DNA of 14,797 bases, from NCBI GenBank assembly GCA_964488685.1, contig CAZAVY010000075.1, positions 1-14,797 on the forward strand. The letters are read 5' to 3'. The notes under the pieces were generated by a model, which saw nothing but the letters and a program-made list of their open reading frames with translations, searched no databases and was not told the origin of the DNA. Positions 6,718 to 14,151 of this stretch are shown here, one piece after another. Every line of letters begins with the position of its first letter. Position 1 is the stretch's first letter. Both the position numbers and the translations under genes were made by a program. This DNA comes from GCA-001735895 sp964488685. Its GTDB lineage: Bacteria; Pseudomonadota; Gammaproteobacteria; GCA-001735895.

Positions 6718-7910
6718 TCATTGTCGCTGAATTTGCGCGTGCCAGCGGGCGACGCTGCTGCGCTCCTGGTCAGTCATCGCGGCCAGGTTTCCAATCGGCA
6801 TGTACCGGTTCTGCACTGTCATTGCAATTTGATCAGCATAGTTTTGAAGCAGCTCAGGCGTAACCAGCAAGATGCCCAACGGCGCTTCCACGAAGCCGGG
6901 CTGGGTCGGTTGACTGGCGTGACTGCTGACACATCGGTTTTCGATGATCTGAAATAATTGTGCGTCACTAGACCTGATTTTCCGACTCCCTTTGCAAAGG
7001 TTCAGGGCTTAAATACCAGATCACGGCCAACAACAGAATAACGGCGATCGCCGGCAGCACCAGGCTCGCCCTGTGGTTATGACGCAGTACGAAATATTGC
7101 CTGATCAGCACGCCGGCAAGCATTATGAAGATCAATGTCAACCAGCCATGCTCATGACTGTAAGTCATTGGGTAGTGATTGCTGATCATGATGAATAACA
7201 CCGGCAGGGTAAAATAGGTGTTATGCGCCGATCGTTGCTTGCCGATAATTCCAGGTTCTGCATCCGGGGTTTCGCCGGCGCGTATTTGTGCGACGACTCG
7301 TTTCTGTCCCGGAATAATGTGGAAGAAAACATTGGCCGCCATAATGGTTCCCATCATGGCGCCGACATGCAGAAATGCACCTCGCGCGCTAAACAATTGA
7401 AACAGCAGCCAGGCAGACAGCGATACCAGCACGAATATTAACCCCGCCAGCAACGCATCCCTGCCTCGTAGCGCTACACATAAGCTGTTGTAAATTATCC
7501 AGCCGCCAACAATAAAGCCGATACTGATCGCAACCGCCACGGCCGGAGACAGGGTCATGACCTGTTGATCGATAAGGTAGGTTTTGGCGCCAAACCAGTA
7601 AACTACTGCGAGCAGACCCATGCCCGATAGCCAGGTGGTATATGCCTCCCATTTCGACCAGTGCAGATTTTCCGTCAACGGTTCGCCCACCGGCCCCGAC
7701 AAAAAACTTTTGACTCTGGTAGACACCGCCGCCGTGAACCGCCCAGAGTTCACCGGCAACACCGCGCTCATGGTCCTGCTTGCGTGCGGGTTTGTTCAAC
7801 GAACTATCGAGCATGACAAAATAAAACGACGCGCCGATCCAGGCGACACCGGCGATAAAATGCAGCCAACGTAACAGCAGGTTGGCCCAGTCGAAAAAGT
7901 AGGCTTCAAT
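6718..7910 (-). pseudogene. puuD: Membrane urate oxidase PuuD with cytochrome c domain, disrupted
   Basis: PuuD oxidises urate to 5-hydroxyisourate, with an N-terminal multi-pass membrane domain and a C-terminal cytochrome c domain. Three overlapping pieces reconstruct it. Piece one (about 7910-7690) reads EAYFFDWANLLLRWLHFIAG and later GELWAVHGGGVYQSQKFFVG. Piece two (about 7710-6970) carries the LHWSKWEAYTTWLSG block and several membrane helices. Piece three (about 6990-6718) reads ENRCVSSHASQPTQPGF to the MPIGNLAAMTDQERSSVARW block. Each join needs a +1 shift. The expected start Met is ATT, though an AGGGA lies ten bases upstream, and no ATG, GTG or TTG precedes it in frame closely. The haem motif CxxCH is CVSSH, losing the second cysteine (6919-6933). 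The length, 397 codons after correction, is normal. Four lesions make it a pseudogene. Confidence 0.85.
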
Positions 7911-7972
7911 AACTAGTATTTCCCTACAAGGTAAAGATGCGGTGTCTAATCACCACCGCGCCCTTGATTTTT

Positions 7973-9043
7973 CTAGTTTGGAACCTTGCTGACCACTCCC
8001 TGCAGGTAATAGTTCATGCTATTGAGCTGGTCGTCTGTCATATTAGAGCCCGCTGCAACAACGGTTTTACCGCTCTGATCTACCACGGGTCCCGCAAAGG
8101 CATGTAACGATCCATTGGCCATTTGCTTTTCCATATCAAGAATACGATTTCGTAATTCTTCAGAAATGGCCTTGTTTAACGGCGCCAACTTGATCATACC
8201 TTCTTGATAACCACCCCAGACGCTGACCGGTTTCCAGTTACCCGACTGGGCGGCCTTAACGGTGCTGACGTAATAATCACCCCAGTGGTGCGTGGTTGAA
8301 GTCAGATGCGCATTGGGACCATATTTGCTCATATCGGAATGATAACCGAAAGCATATTTGCCCTTATCCTCAGCCGCCTGTACTACCGCGGTCGAATCGG
8401 TGTGATGGGTAATCACGTCAGCGTTCTGCGAAAGCAGGGTTAAGGCTTCCTGGCGCTCCTTACCCGGATCAAACCACGCGTTTACCCAGATGACGCGTAG
8501 TTCGGCTTTCGGGTTAACACTACGTGCACCCTGGATAAAAGCATTGATACCCTGCATCACTTCAGGAATCGGGAATGCTGCAACATAACCCAGGACATTG
8601 GACTGGGTCATTTCGCCGGCTATCACACCCGTCAGGTAACGACCCTCGTAAAAACGCGCATTAATCAGTCCCATATTCTTGCCGAGTTTATAACCGGTGG
8701 CATGTACGAACGCAGTATCTGGAAAACTCTTGGACACCTTGAGTGCATAGTTCATGAAACCGAAACTGGTGGCGAAAATCACCTTGTCGCCACGCTTGGC
8801 CATTTCGCGAATGACTCGTTCCGCATCGGGACCCTCGGTGACATTTTCCACGTAACTGGTAGTTACACCGGTTTCTTTTTCCAGTTGCAGGCGACCCAGG
8901 TCATGCTGGTATGTCCAGCCGGCGTCGCCGATCGGACTCACATAAACGAAGCCGACATTGTCGGCGGCGATACTGGCGCCGATCATCACCCAGCCTAGCG
9001 TGGCAAGCACGAATATTTTAATGATTGTCTTAATTTGTATCAT
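7973..9043 (-). CDS. BMP-family ABC transporter substrate-binding protein
   Basis: Periplasmic binding protein of the basic membrane protein (BmpA/PnrA-like) family, whose characterised members bind nucleosides or related compounds. I start at the ATG at 9043, which has GGGAGG eight bases upstream and begins MIQIKTIIKIFVLATLGW, a Sec signal peptide probably cleaved after GASIA-A. The longer frame from 9109 places charged residues ahead of it. There is no lipobox cysteine, so it should be soluble rather than a lipoprotein. The mature part starts NVGFVYVSPIGDAGWTYQHD, a Med-like BMP signature, with FATSFGFMNYAL and a C-terminal PVVDQSGKTVVAAG region. The gene comes last in the importer cluster, after ATPase and two permeases. 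In this locus a purine, urate or allantoin-like ligand is the natural inference. Confidence 0.9.
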   Translation of the reverse strand: MIQIKTIIKIFVLATLGWVMIGASIAADNVGFVYVSPIGDAGWTYQHDLGRLQLEKETGVTTSYVENVTEGPDAERVIREMAKRGDKVIFATSFGFMNYALKVSKSFPDTAFVHATGYKLGKNMGLINARFYEGRYLTGVIAGEMTQSNVLGYVAAFPIPEVMQGINAFIQGARSVNPKAELRVIWVNAWFDPGKERQEALTLLSQNADVITHHTDSTAVVQAAEDKGKYAFGYHSDMSKYGPNAHLTSTTHHWGDYYVSTVKAAQSGNWKPVSVWGGYQEGMIKLAPLNKAISEELRNRILDMEKQMANGSLHAFAGPVVDQSGKTVVAAGSNMTDDQLNSMNYYLQGVVSKVPN

Positions 9044-9166
9044 TTCCCTAACCTCCCGGGGTTTTTTCAAAATTAGCGTTTTCAGGATTTGCAATCCATG
9101 GGTATGCACTTCAGTTTATTAATATCTGCTTAAAGCCTGGTGATTTACCATTCCAGTCAACAGGCC
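9044..9166. other. Spacer between second permease and binding protein
   Basis: The other importer genes overlap, but 123 bases precede the binding protein. The stretch is AT-rich in its middle, carries the strong GGGAGG ribosome-binding site next to the ATG, and a small hairpin (GGATT-TGC-AATCC, 9085-9097). It may hold a separate promoter or a processing site that raises binding-protein expression relative to the membrane subunits. No clear promoter pair is seen. Confidence 0.3.
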
Positions 9167-10099
9167 TCAGGCATCCGGCCTATAGGGCTGTCCCAAGGAC
9201 AGGGGTGCATGCAGACGTACCGTGTTCTGGTCACGCGAGATAATCACCAGCACCACGATAGTCGCAAGATAAGGCAGCGTCGATAAAAATTGGGGTGGAA
9301 TATTAACCTCGAACCCGGAACCCTGCACAAATAATTGCGCCACCAGAACGCCGCCAAACAGATAAGCGCCAACCATCACCCGTAACGGTCTCCAGGTCGC
9401 AAAAACAACCAGTGCAATCGCAATCCAGCCTCTGCCCGAGATCATGCCTTCCACCCATAACGGTGTATAAAATACCGACAGGAAAGCGCCGCCGATTCCG
9501 GACATCGCGCCTCCGAAAATAGTCGCCATGTAGCGAATGCGAATCACCGGGTAGCCAATCGAATGCGCCGATGAGGGTGATTCACCAATGCAGCGCAGTA
9601 TCAATCCGGAACGGCTGTGGTAAAGAAACCAGACGATGCTGGCAAATAACGCCCAGGAAAAGTAGACCAGGGCCTGTTGATTGAACAGCGGCTCACCGAT
9701 GATCGGCAGGTCTGCAAGCAGGGGAATTCGGAGCGCAGCGACCGTGGGCAGAATTTCGGTTTCGTAGGGTTTGCCGATAAATGCCGACAGCCCGATGCCA
9801 AGAATCGACAGCGCCAGCCCGGTCGCAACCTGGTTCCCCATCAGCGTCAGTACCACGATGGCAAACAGGAGCGACATCACCGCACCCGCCGCCATGCCCG
9901 CCAATACTCCCAGCCAGGGGTTACCGCTATGAAAGGCGATCGCGAATCCGGCGATTGCACCCATCGACATCATACCTTCGGCGCCGAGGTTCAAAACCCC
10001 TGCTTTTTCGGCAATTAACTGACCGAAGGCGGTAATAATCAAGGGCGTCCCGGCGACGATGGTAGCAAATAGTATCGAACTCAGAATAGAGCTGTCCAT
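9167..10099 (-). CDS. ABC transporter permease (BMP/nucleoside-type, second subunit)
   Basis: Inner-membrane permease of the branched-chain/ribose-like superfamily that partners BMP-family importers. The 310 residues contain roughly eight to ten hydrophobic stretches. The N-terminal block TPLIITAFGQLIAEKAGVLN followed by LGAEGMMSMGA is the typical signature of this family, and RCIGESPSSAHSIGY in the middle is the cytoplasmic coupling loop that contacts the ATPase. It resembles the shorter of the two permeases in NupPQ/YufPQ-type systems. The ATG at 10099 overlaps the preceding permease stop by one base (TGATG), so translation is coupled. No damage is visible. Substrate is not determined by this subunit. 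Confidence 0.92.
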   Translation of the reverse strand: MDSSILSSILFATIVAGTPLIITAFGQLIAEKAGVLNLGAEGMMSMGAIAGFAIAFHSGNPWLGVLAGMAAGAVMSLLFAIVVLTLMGNQVATGLALSILGIGLSAFIGKPYETEILPTVAALRIPLLADLPIIGEPLFNQQALVYFSWALFASIVWFLYHSRSGLILRCIGESPSSAHSIGYPVIRIRYMATIFGGAMSGIGGAFLSVFYTPLWVEGMISGRGWIAIALVVFATWRPLRVMVGAYLFGGVLVAQLFVQGSGFEVNIPPQFLSTLPYLATIVVLVIISRDQNTVRLHAPLSLGQPYRPDA

Positions 10100-11163
10100 C
10101 AGGCCATGGCCTCCTTCCAGCGAATGCGATAGTTGATAAATACGTCCGAGCCGAGCAGGAACATCAACAGCATTCCCTGGAATACATTGGATATCGATGA
10201 CGGTAGATTCATGTATTGCTGAGCTTGCTCACCGCCGAGGTAAAGCAACGCCATCAACAGGCTGGCAAAGAAAATCCCGACCGGGTTCAGACGCGCAACA
10301 AAAGCGACGATGATCGCGGCAAATCCGTAATTATTGGAAACATGCACGGTGATCTGCCCCATCGGCCCTGCGACTTCGGACATGCCGGCAAGGCCAGCCA
10401 TCGCTCCCCCGCTAAGCAGCCCGATCCAGATCATGCGTTTTGCCGAAAATCCCGCATAGCGCGCCGCATCCCCGGCCAACCCGGCAACCTGCATCTGAAA
10501 TCCGGCAAAACTGCGATACATAAAAACATAGCCCACCAGCAAAGAGGCCATCGCAAGAACGAAAGCGAGATTGAGTCGATTGCCCTCTATTAACAATGGC
10601 AGCAAGGCTGAATCTTCGAACATTCGGGACTGCGGAAAATTGAATCCGTCCGGATCCATCATGGGTCCGTGCACCAACCACGATACCAGCAGCTGAGCAA
10701 CGTATACGAGCATTAACGACACCAGGATTTCATTGGTATTGAACTGAGTTTTTAGCAGTGCCGGTATCGCGGCCCACAACATACCGCCAATACCCCCGGC
10801 TATAACCATCAGGACCAGAACCTGCGCACCCTCGGTTTCATGAAAATACAGTGCTACGGCACTGGCGGCTATGGCGCCCGCAATTAACTGCCCTTCGGCG
10901 CCAATATTCCAGATATTGGCGCGAAATCCGACTGCGAGCCCCACGGCGCACAGCATCAACGGGGTCGCCTTCAACAGCAACTCCGATATGCCGTACAGAT
11001 CACTGATCGGATTGATGAAGAAAACAATGAATCCCTCGAGAGGATTTTTATCGAGGAAAGTAAACAGCAACAGGCCGCCGATCAGCATCAGCACGATCGC
11101 GATCAGCGGCGATGCGTAAGACATGAGCTTCGACACTTCGGCACGCCTTTCCAATCTAATCAT
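10099..11163 (-). CDS. ABC transporter permease (BMP/nucleoside-type, first subunit)
   Basis: Second inner-membrane subunit forming a heterodimeric channel with the downstream permease. The 354 residues begin with a basic N-terminus (MIRLERRAEVSKL), then a first helix, ISELLLKATPLMLCAVGLAV and FRANIWNIGAEGQLIAGA, the hallmark of the longer permease of these importers. LAGDAARYAGFSAKRMIW is the coupling loop and NNYGFAAIIVAFVARLNP lies towards the C-terminus. It starts inside the end of the ATPase gene (eight-base overlap ATGATTAG) and ends overlapping the next permease by one base. The order ATPase, long permease, short permease matches known BMP importers. Intact. Confidence 0.92.
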   Translation of the reverse strand: MIRLERRAEVSKLMSYASPLIAIVLMLIGGLLLFTFLDKNPLEGFIVFFINPISDLYGISELLLKATPLMLCAVGLAVGFRANIWNIGAEGQLIAGAIAASAVALYFHETEGAQVLVLMVIAGGIGGMLWAAIPALLKTQFNTNEILVSLMLVYVAQLLVSWLVHGPMMDPDGFNFPQSRMFEDSALLPLLIEGNRLNLAFVLAMASLLVGYVFMYRSFAGFQMQVAGLAGDAARYAGFSAKRMIWIGLLSGGAMAGLAGMSEVAGPMGQITVHVSNNYGFAAIIVAFVARLNPVGIFFASLLMALLYLGGEQAQQYMNLPSSISNVFQGMLLMFLLGSDVFINYRIRWKEAMA

Positions 11164-12712
11164 GGGAGGCTGTCTCCGCAGGCGCGGTCTGCTCCCACAT
11201 ACCGCTCATCCACACTCCGATTTCATCGATACTGGTGTCGGCAAGCGGCTTTGCCGGCGACAACCGGCCATTGGCGATTACCGCGATACGGTCGGATATT
11301 TCAAACAATTCTTCAAGCTCTTCCGATATCACCAGGATCGCGGCGCCCTGATTTAGTAGATCGATCAATTGCTGGCGAATAAACGCCGCCGCGCCTACAT
11401 CGACGCCCCAGGTCGGTTGTGCGACGACCAGTAGTTTAGGCACCTGCAGAATTTCCCGGCCCATGATAAACTTTTGCAGATTACCGCCCGATAGCGAGCT
11501 TGCGGGGTAGGTTTCCCCGCCGCATTTGACATTGAATCTGTCGATGCATTGGCGCGCAAAGTCAGCAATCTTGTCGAACCGTATCATCCCGCGTTTGAGC
11601 ATCCCTGCCTGATGCGCTGTCAATAACGCATTCTCGGTAAGCGACATGGGGGAAACCGCGCTACGGCCAAGTCGTTCTTCCGGGACGAAGCCCATACCGT
11701 TGCCACGCCTTTGATCCGGATGATCGTGGCCCGAAGATTTACCGCAGATAACAATTGCATCTGCGTCTCCGAGAAGCGCCTCACCCGATAGTGCATACAA
11801 CAATTCCCGCTGTCCATTGCCGGATACTCCCGCGATACCGAGGATTTCTCCGGAGCGGACTTCGAGGTCAATATCCCGCAATTCGGTACCAAACGGATCA
11901 TCCGATACCCTGGAGAGCCGATTCAACTGCAGGCGAACCTCACCCGGTTCGCGAGGCGTACCGTGTTTGGGCACCGGTAGTTCCTTACCGATCATCAGGC
12001 TTGCCATCGACTTCGGGGTTTCCTCGGAAGGAACGCAATTGCCGGTCACCTTGCCATCACGTAACACCGTGGCCAGGTGGCACAATTCCTGGATTTCATC
12101 CAGCTTGTGACTGATATAGAGTATGCTACGGCCCTCCTCGGCAAGCTGACGCAGCGTTTCAAACAGCTTGCGCACCGCCTGTGGGGCCAAAACCGAGGTG
12201 GGCTCATCCATAATCAGTAATTTCGGGTTTTGTAACAGGCAACGGATAATCTCGACCCGTTGGCGTTCACCGACCGAAAGCGCATGCACCAGGCGGTGAG
12301 GGTCGACCGGCAAACCGTAACGATTTGATACTTCGGAAATTTGCCCGGCCAGTTGTGACAGCTGCGGATTTCCCGGTAACGCCAGGGCCACGTTTTCAAC
12401 CACGTTAAGCGTTTCGAACAACGAGAAATGCTGAAACACCATGCCGATACCGAGACTCCTGGCGTGCGCCGGATTTTCGACATGTACCACTTCGCCTTGC
12501 CATTTCATCACCCCGGCATCCGGTTTGGTGACGCCGTAGATCATTTTCATCAGGGTCGATTTGCCGGCGCCGTTTTCTCCCAGGACCGCGTGAATTTCTC
12601 CTCGACTTACTGACAACGAAACGTCTTCGTTGGCGATTACCGAGGGGTAAATCTTGGTAATCCCATGCAACTCAAGTCGCAACGTCTGGTTACCATCCGA
12701 TTCGGATGTCAT
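11156..12712 (-). CDS. ABC transporter ATP-binding protein, two ABC domains (BMP/nucleoside-type)
   Basis: Energises the importer. The 518 residues hold two nucleotide-binding domains, as in RbsA-like and NupO/YufO-like proteins. Domain 1 has Walker A GENGAGKST (45-53), the signature LSVGERQRVEI and Walker B LLIMDEPTS. Domain 2 has a degenerate Walker A GVSGNGQREL without the lysine, the signature LSGGNLQKFIMGRE and LLVVAQPTWGVDVGA in place of Walker B plus D-loop. The degenerate second site is normal in this family, so domain 1 is the hydrolytic one. The ATG at 12712 has AAGGGGA just upstream. It opens the importer operon and overlaps the first permease by eight bases. Confidence 0.93.
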   Translation of the reverse strand: MTSESDGNQTLRLELHGITKIYPSVIANEDVSLSVSRGEIHAVLGENGAGKSTLMKMIYGVTKPDAGVMKWQGEVVHVENPAHARSLGIGMVFQHFSLFETLNVVENVALALPGNPQLSQLAGQISEVSNRYGLPVDPHRLVHALSVGERQRVEIIRCLLQNPKLLIMDEPTSVLAPQAVRKLFETLRQLAEEGRSILYISHKLDEIQELCHLATVLRDGKVTGNCVPSEETPKSMASLMIGKELPVPKHGTPREPGEVRLQLNRLSRVSDDPFGTELRDIDLEVRSGEILGIAGVSGNGQRELLYALSGEALLGDADAIVICGKSSGHDHPDQRRGNGMGFVPEERLGRSAVSPMSLTENALLTAHQAGMLKRGMIRFDKIADFARQCIDRFNVKCGGETYPASSLSGGNLQKFIMGREILQVPKLLVVAQPTWGVDVGAAAFIRQQLIDLLNQGAAILVISEELEELFEISDRIAVIANGRLSPAKPLADTSIDEIGVWMSGMWEQTAPAETASHD

Positions 12713-12945
12713 GGTCCCCTTCTCATCCGGTGAACAACATTATTATTGGCTTGCCCGGTATTTCGCACAAGATCGTATACCTGCAGGATTTCGGCGGCAA
12801 CCGAAATCGCATTCGGCACCGGCTGTTTACTGCGAATTCCGCTCGTTTTTATCGGGCAGACCCTGGTTGCAAATTTAACGGATCCATGCCGCGGTGATGC
12901 CTGCGGTTTGAAAAGTTGTGCAGGTCCGGCAGCAATTAGAATTCT
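12713..12945. promoter_or_regulatory. hiuH-to-importer spacer with hairpin and possible promoter
   Basis: These 233 bases separate hiuH from the ATPase and contain no supported gene. A perfect 8-base inverted repeat, GATTTCGG (12787-12794) and CCGAAATC (12801-12808) with a 6-base loop, lies in the middle without a following U-run. On the minus strand TTGTGC and AATAAT are 17 bases apart just ahead of the ATPase ribosome-binding site, a weak candidate for the importer's own promoter. Plus-strand open frames here look like chance. Confidence 0.35.
12787..12808 (-). repeat. Perfect inverted repeat (8-base arms, 6-base loop)
   Basis: The arms GATTTCGG and CCGAAATC are exact complements around CGGCAA on the plus strand. 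In the minus-strand transcript it forms a stable hairpin between hiuH and the importer. Lack of a U-run argues against an intrinsic terminator; an mRNA-stability or processing element, or an operator, is possible. Confidence 0.55.
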
Positions 12946-13296
12946 TCAGGATCCCCGATAGGTGGAGTAAGCCCAGGGAGATACCAGTAGCGGCACGTGG
13001 TAATGAGAATTGGCATCGGCGATACCGAAGCGAAGCACGACCCGGTCGACAAACGGGGGCTCGGGGAGATCGAGATTCTGATCACCAAAGTAAGGTCCTA
13101 CCTGGAAAACCAGCTCGTAGACACCCGCAATAAAGGCGTCGCCATCGAGGATAGGATGATCCAGCCGGCCATCGGCATTGGTGCGATCGCGACCCAGTTC
13201 TTCGGGTACGGAATTTACCCGATTGAGAACTACTGCAACACCGGCAGCGGGACGGCCAAGCGCCGTATCCAGAACATGCGTTGTCAACCTCCCCAT
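12946..13296 (-). CDS. hiuH: 5-hydroxyisourate hydrolase (transthyretin-like)
   Basis: Hydrolyses 5-hydroxyisourate, the product of urate oxidation, to OHCU. It is a transthyretin-fold protein, cytoplasmic in the absence of a signal peptide. From the ATG at 13296 it is 116 residues, the family's usual size, with the N-terminal LTTHVLDTALGRPA containing the catalytic His, the DGRLDHP region with the conserved Arg, and the C-terminal HYHVPLLVSPWAYSTYRGS ending in the diagnostic YRGS tetrapeptide. The upstream ATG at 13335 would add 13 unrelated residues. GTGGAG lies upstream of 13296, which I prefer. It is transcribed divergently from gntR and leads towards the importer. It is intact, although its partner urate oxidase puuD is not. 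Confidence 0.94.
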   Translation of the reverse strand: MGRLTTHVLDTALGRPAAGVAVVLNRVNSVPEELGRDRTNADGRLDHPILDGDAFIAGVYELVFQVGPYFGDQNLDLPEPPFVDRVVLRFGIADANSHYHVPLLVSPWAYSTYRGS

Positions 13297-13348
13297 TTCC
13301 ACTCTCCACACATAGCAAATCCGCAAAAGTCGCATTAATCTTTCATAT

Positions 13349-13364
13349 TGTCAACACTTTGACA
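13349..13364. promoter_or_regulatory. Candidate operator: TGTCAA-CACT-TTGACA
   Basis: A perfect inverted repeat with 6-base arms and a 4-base centre, overlapping a TTGACA hexamer that could be a -35 element. Binding here would block transcription. Its position between divergent hiuH and gntR supports a regulatory role. Confidence 0.45.
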
Positions 13365-13369
13365 GCTTT

Positions 13370-13379
13370 TTGTTAACAA
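13370..13379. promoter_or_regulatory. Candidate GntR operator: TTGTTAACAA
   Basis: A perfect 10-base palindrome. It has the TNGTN(0-3)ACNA character of FadR-subfamily GntR sites, the subfamily to which the adjacent regulator belongs. It lies five bases from the neighbouring inverted repeat, so two dimers could bind side by side. A partial copy, TTGTTAAC, is at 5242-5249. Confidence 0.5.
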
Positions 13380-13431
13380 TCTTGTCATCATGCTAAACTT
13401 CAGCACCAGGAGAAAAGCAACCGCGATAAGA

Positions 13432-14151
13432 ATGTCAGCGCAAATTGAAAAAGTCGGCAAACCCGGATTCAGCGAAGACGATGTGCTACGCCAGATCGAA
13501 CAGGCGGTGCTCGACCATCGCCTGGCGCCGGGGACCCGGTTAAAAGAAATGCAGTTGGCCGATCTGTTTGGCGTCAAACGAGGCATGATTCGTAAGGTTC
13601 TGGCGCGTTTGGCCTATTCCAGGCTGGTCGAGCAGACGCCCAATCGCGGTGCGATGGTGGCGAGGCCATCGGTCGAGGAGGGACAGGACCTGTTCGCCAC
13701 CCGACGCGTCATCGAGTCAGCCATTCTGGAAACCCTGATCGGTCGCCTTGATGAGCAACATCTCCGCCAGCTCGGAAAATTGCTCGACCAGGAACAAAAG
13801 GCCTATCTGCGGGGTGATGCCGAATGCGCGCTTAACCAGTCGGTAGATTTTCACCGCGAGCTGGCGCGCATGGCCGGTAACAGCGTGCTCGATGAATATC
13901 TCAACGATATTGTGCGGCGCACCCCGTTGGTGATCCTGACACACCTCGGGAACGATGCGCAGAATAGGTGTTGTAACCAGGAACATCAGGCCATCGTCGA
14001 CGCCATTGCCAAACGCGATGTTAAAACTGCAATCAAGATCATGAACCAGCATCTGCTGCACATCGAGGGCAGGATCAGGCACAAACCGGAACCGAATGAA
14101 ACCGATCTGGCAACATTGCTACGTCCCGGGAAGGTCGAAGTGCCGAGGTGA
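13432..14151 (+). CDS. GntR-family transcriptional regulator, FCD domain
   Basis: DNA-binding regulator of the FadR subfamily, probably sensing a purine-pathway intermediate. Residue numbers are for the 239-residue form from 13432. The N-terminal winged helix-turn-helix spans about 12-78 (FSEDDVLRQIEQAVLDHRL, ELADLF-like QLADLFGVKRGMIRKVLARL, then a wing with TPNRGAMVARP). The C-terminal FCD domain has the metal-ligand pattern VDFHREL, QEHQAIVDAI and QHLLHIE. An upstream in-frame ATG at 13390 would add 14 residues lacking domain similarity and would start only 11 bases past the candidate operator. Neither start has a well-spaced Shine-Dalgarno (AGGAG at 13408-13412 is far from 13432), so the start is uncertain. 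The stop overlaps the GTG of puuE, giving an operon. Confidence 0.9.
   Translation: MSAQIEKVGKPGFSEDDVLRQIEQAVLDHRLAPGTRLKEMQLADLFGVKRGMIRKVLARLAYSRLVEQTPNRGAMVARPSVEEGQDLFATRRVIESAILETLIGRLDEQHLRQLGKLLDQEQKAYLRGDAECALNQSVDFHRELARMAGNSVLDEYLNDIVRRTPLVILTHLGNDAQNRCCNQEHQAIVDAIAKRDVKTAIKIMNQHLLHIEGRIRHKPEPNETDLATLLRPGKVEVPR

Larger units (their letters stand above)
13297..13431. promoter_or_regulatory. Divergent regulatory region between hiuH and gntR
   Basis: This is the only divergent junction in the locus and so the natural control point for the GntR protein. It contains two palindromes within 31 bases (13349-13379), is AT-rich, and must hold promoters in both directions. I cannot place a confident -35/-10 pair for either gene. 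TTGACA at 13359-13364 is a perfect -35 for the plus strand but no good -10 follows at 16-18 bases. Confidence 0.55.

Noticed and set aside
6592..6957. Plus-strand 121-codon open frame
   Set aside because: Antisense to the puuD cytochrome domain and the deaminase N-terminus, both recognisable on the minus strand.
7690..7712. Programmed ribosomal frameshift at the TTTTTTG in puuD
   Set aside because: The needed change is +1, not the -1 that such a slippery run gives, a second unrelated +1 break exists near 6980, and the gene also lacks a normal start and haem cysteine, so decay explains it better.
7389..7814. Separate 141-codon gene overlapping the 267-codon membrane protein
   Set aside because: Its first part is the N-terminal portion of PuuD and the rest is out of frame; together with 6968-7771 and 6718-6990 it makes one broken gene.
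9041..9166. Purine-type riboswitch ahead of the binding protein
   Set aside because: No three-way junction with the conserved loop or core sequences can be seen; only a 5-base-pair hairpin is present.
12654..12961. Overlapping small plus-strand frames between hiuH and the ATPase
   Set aside because: No ribosome-binding sites, no recognisable family, and mutually overlapping frames in a leader-like region.
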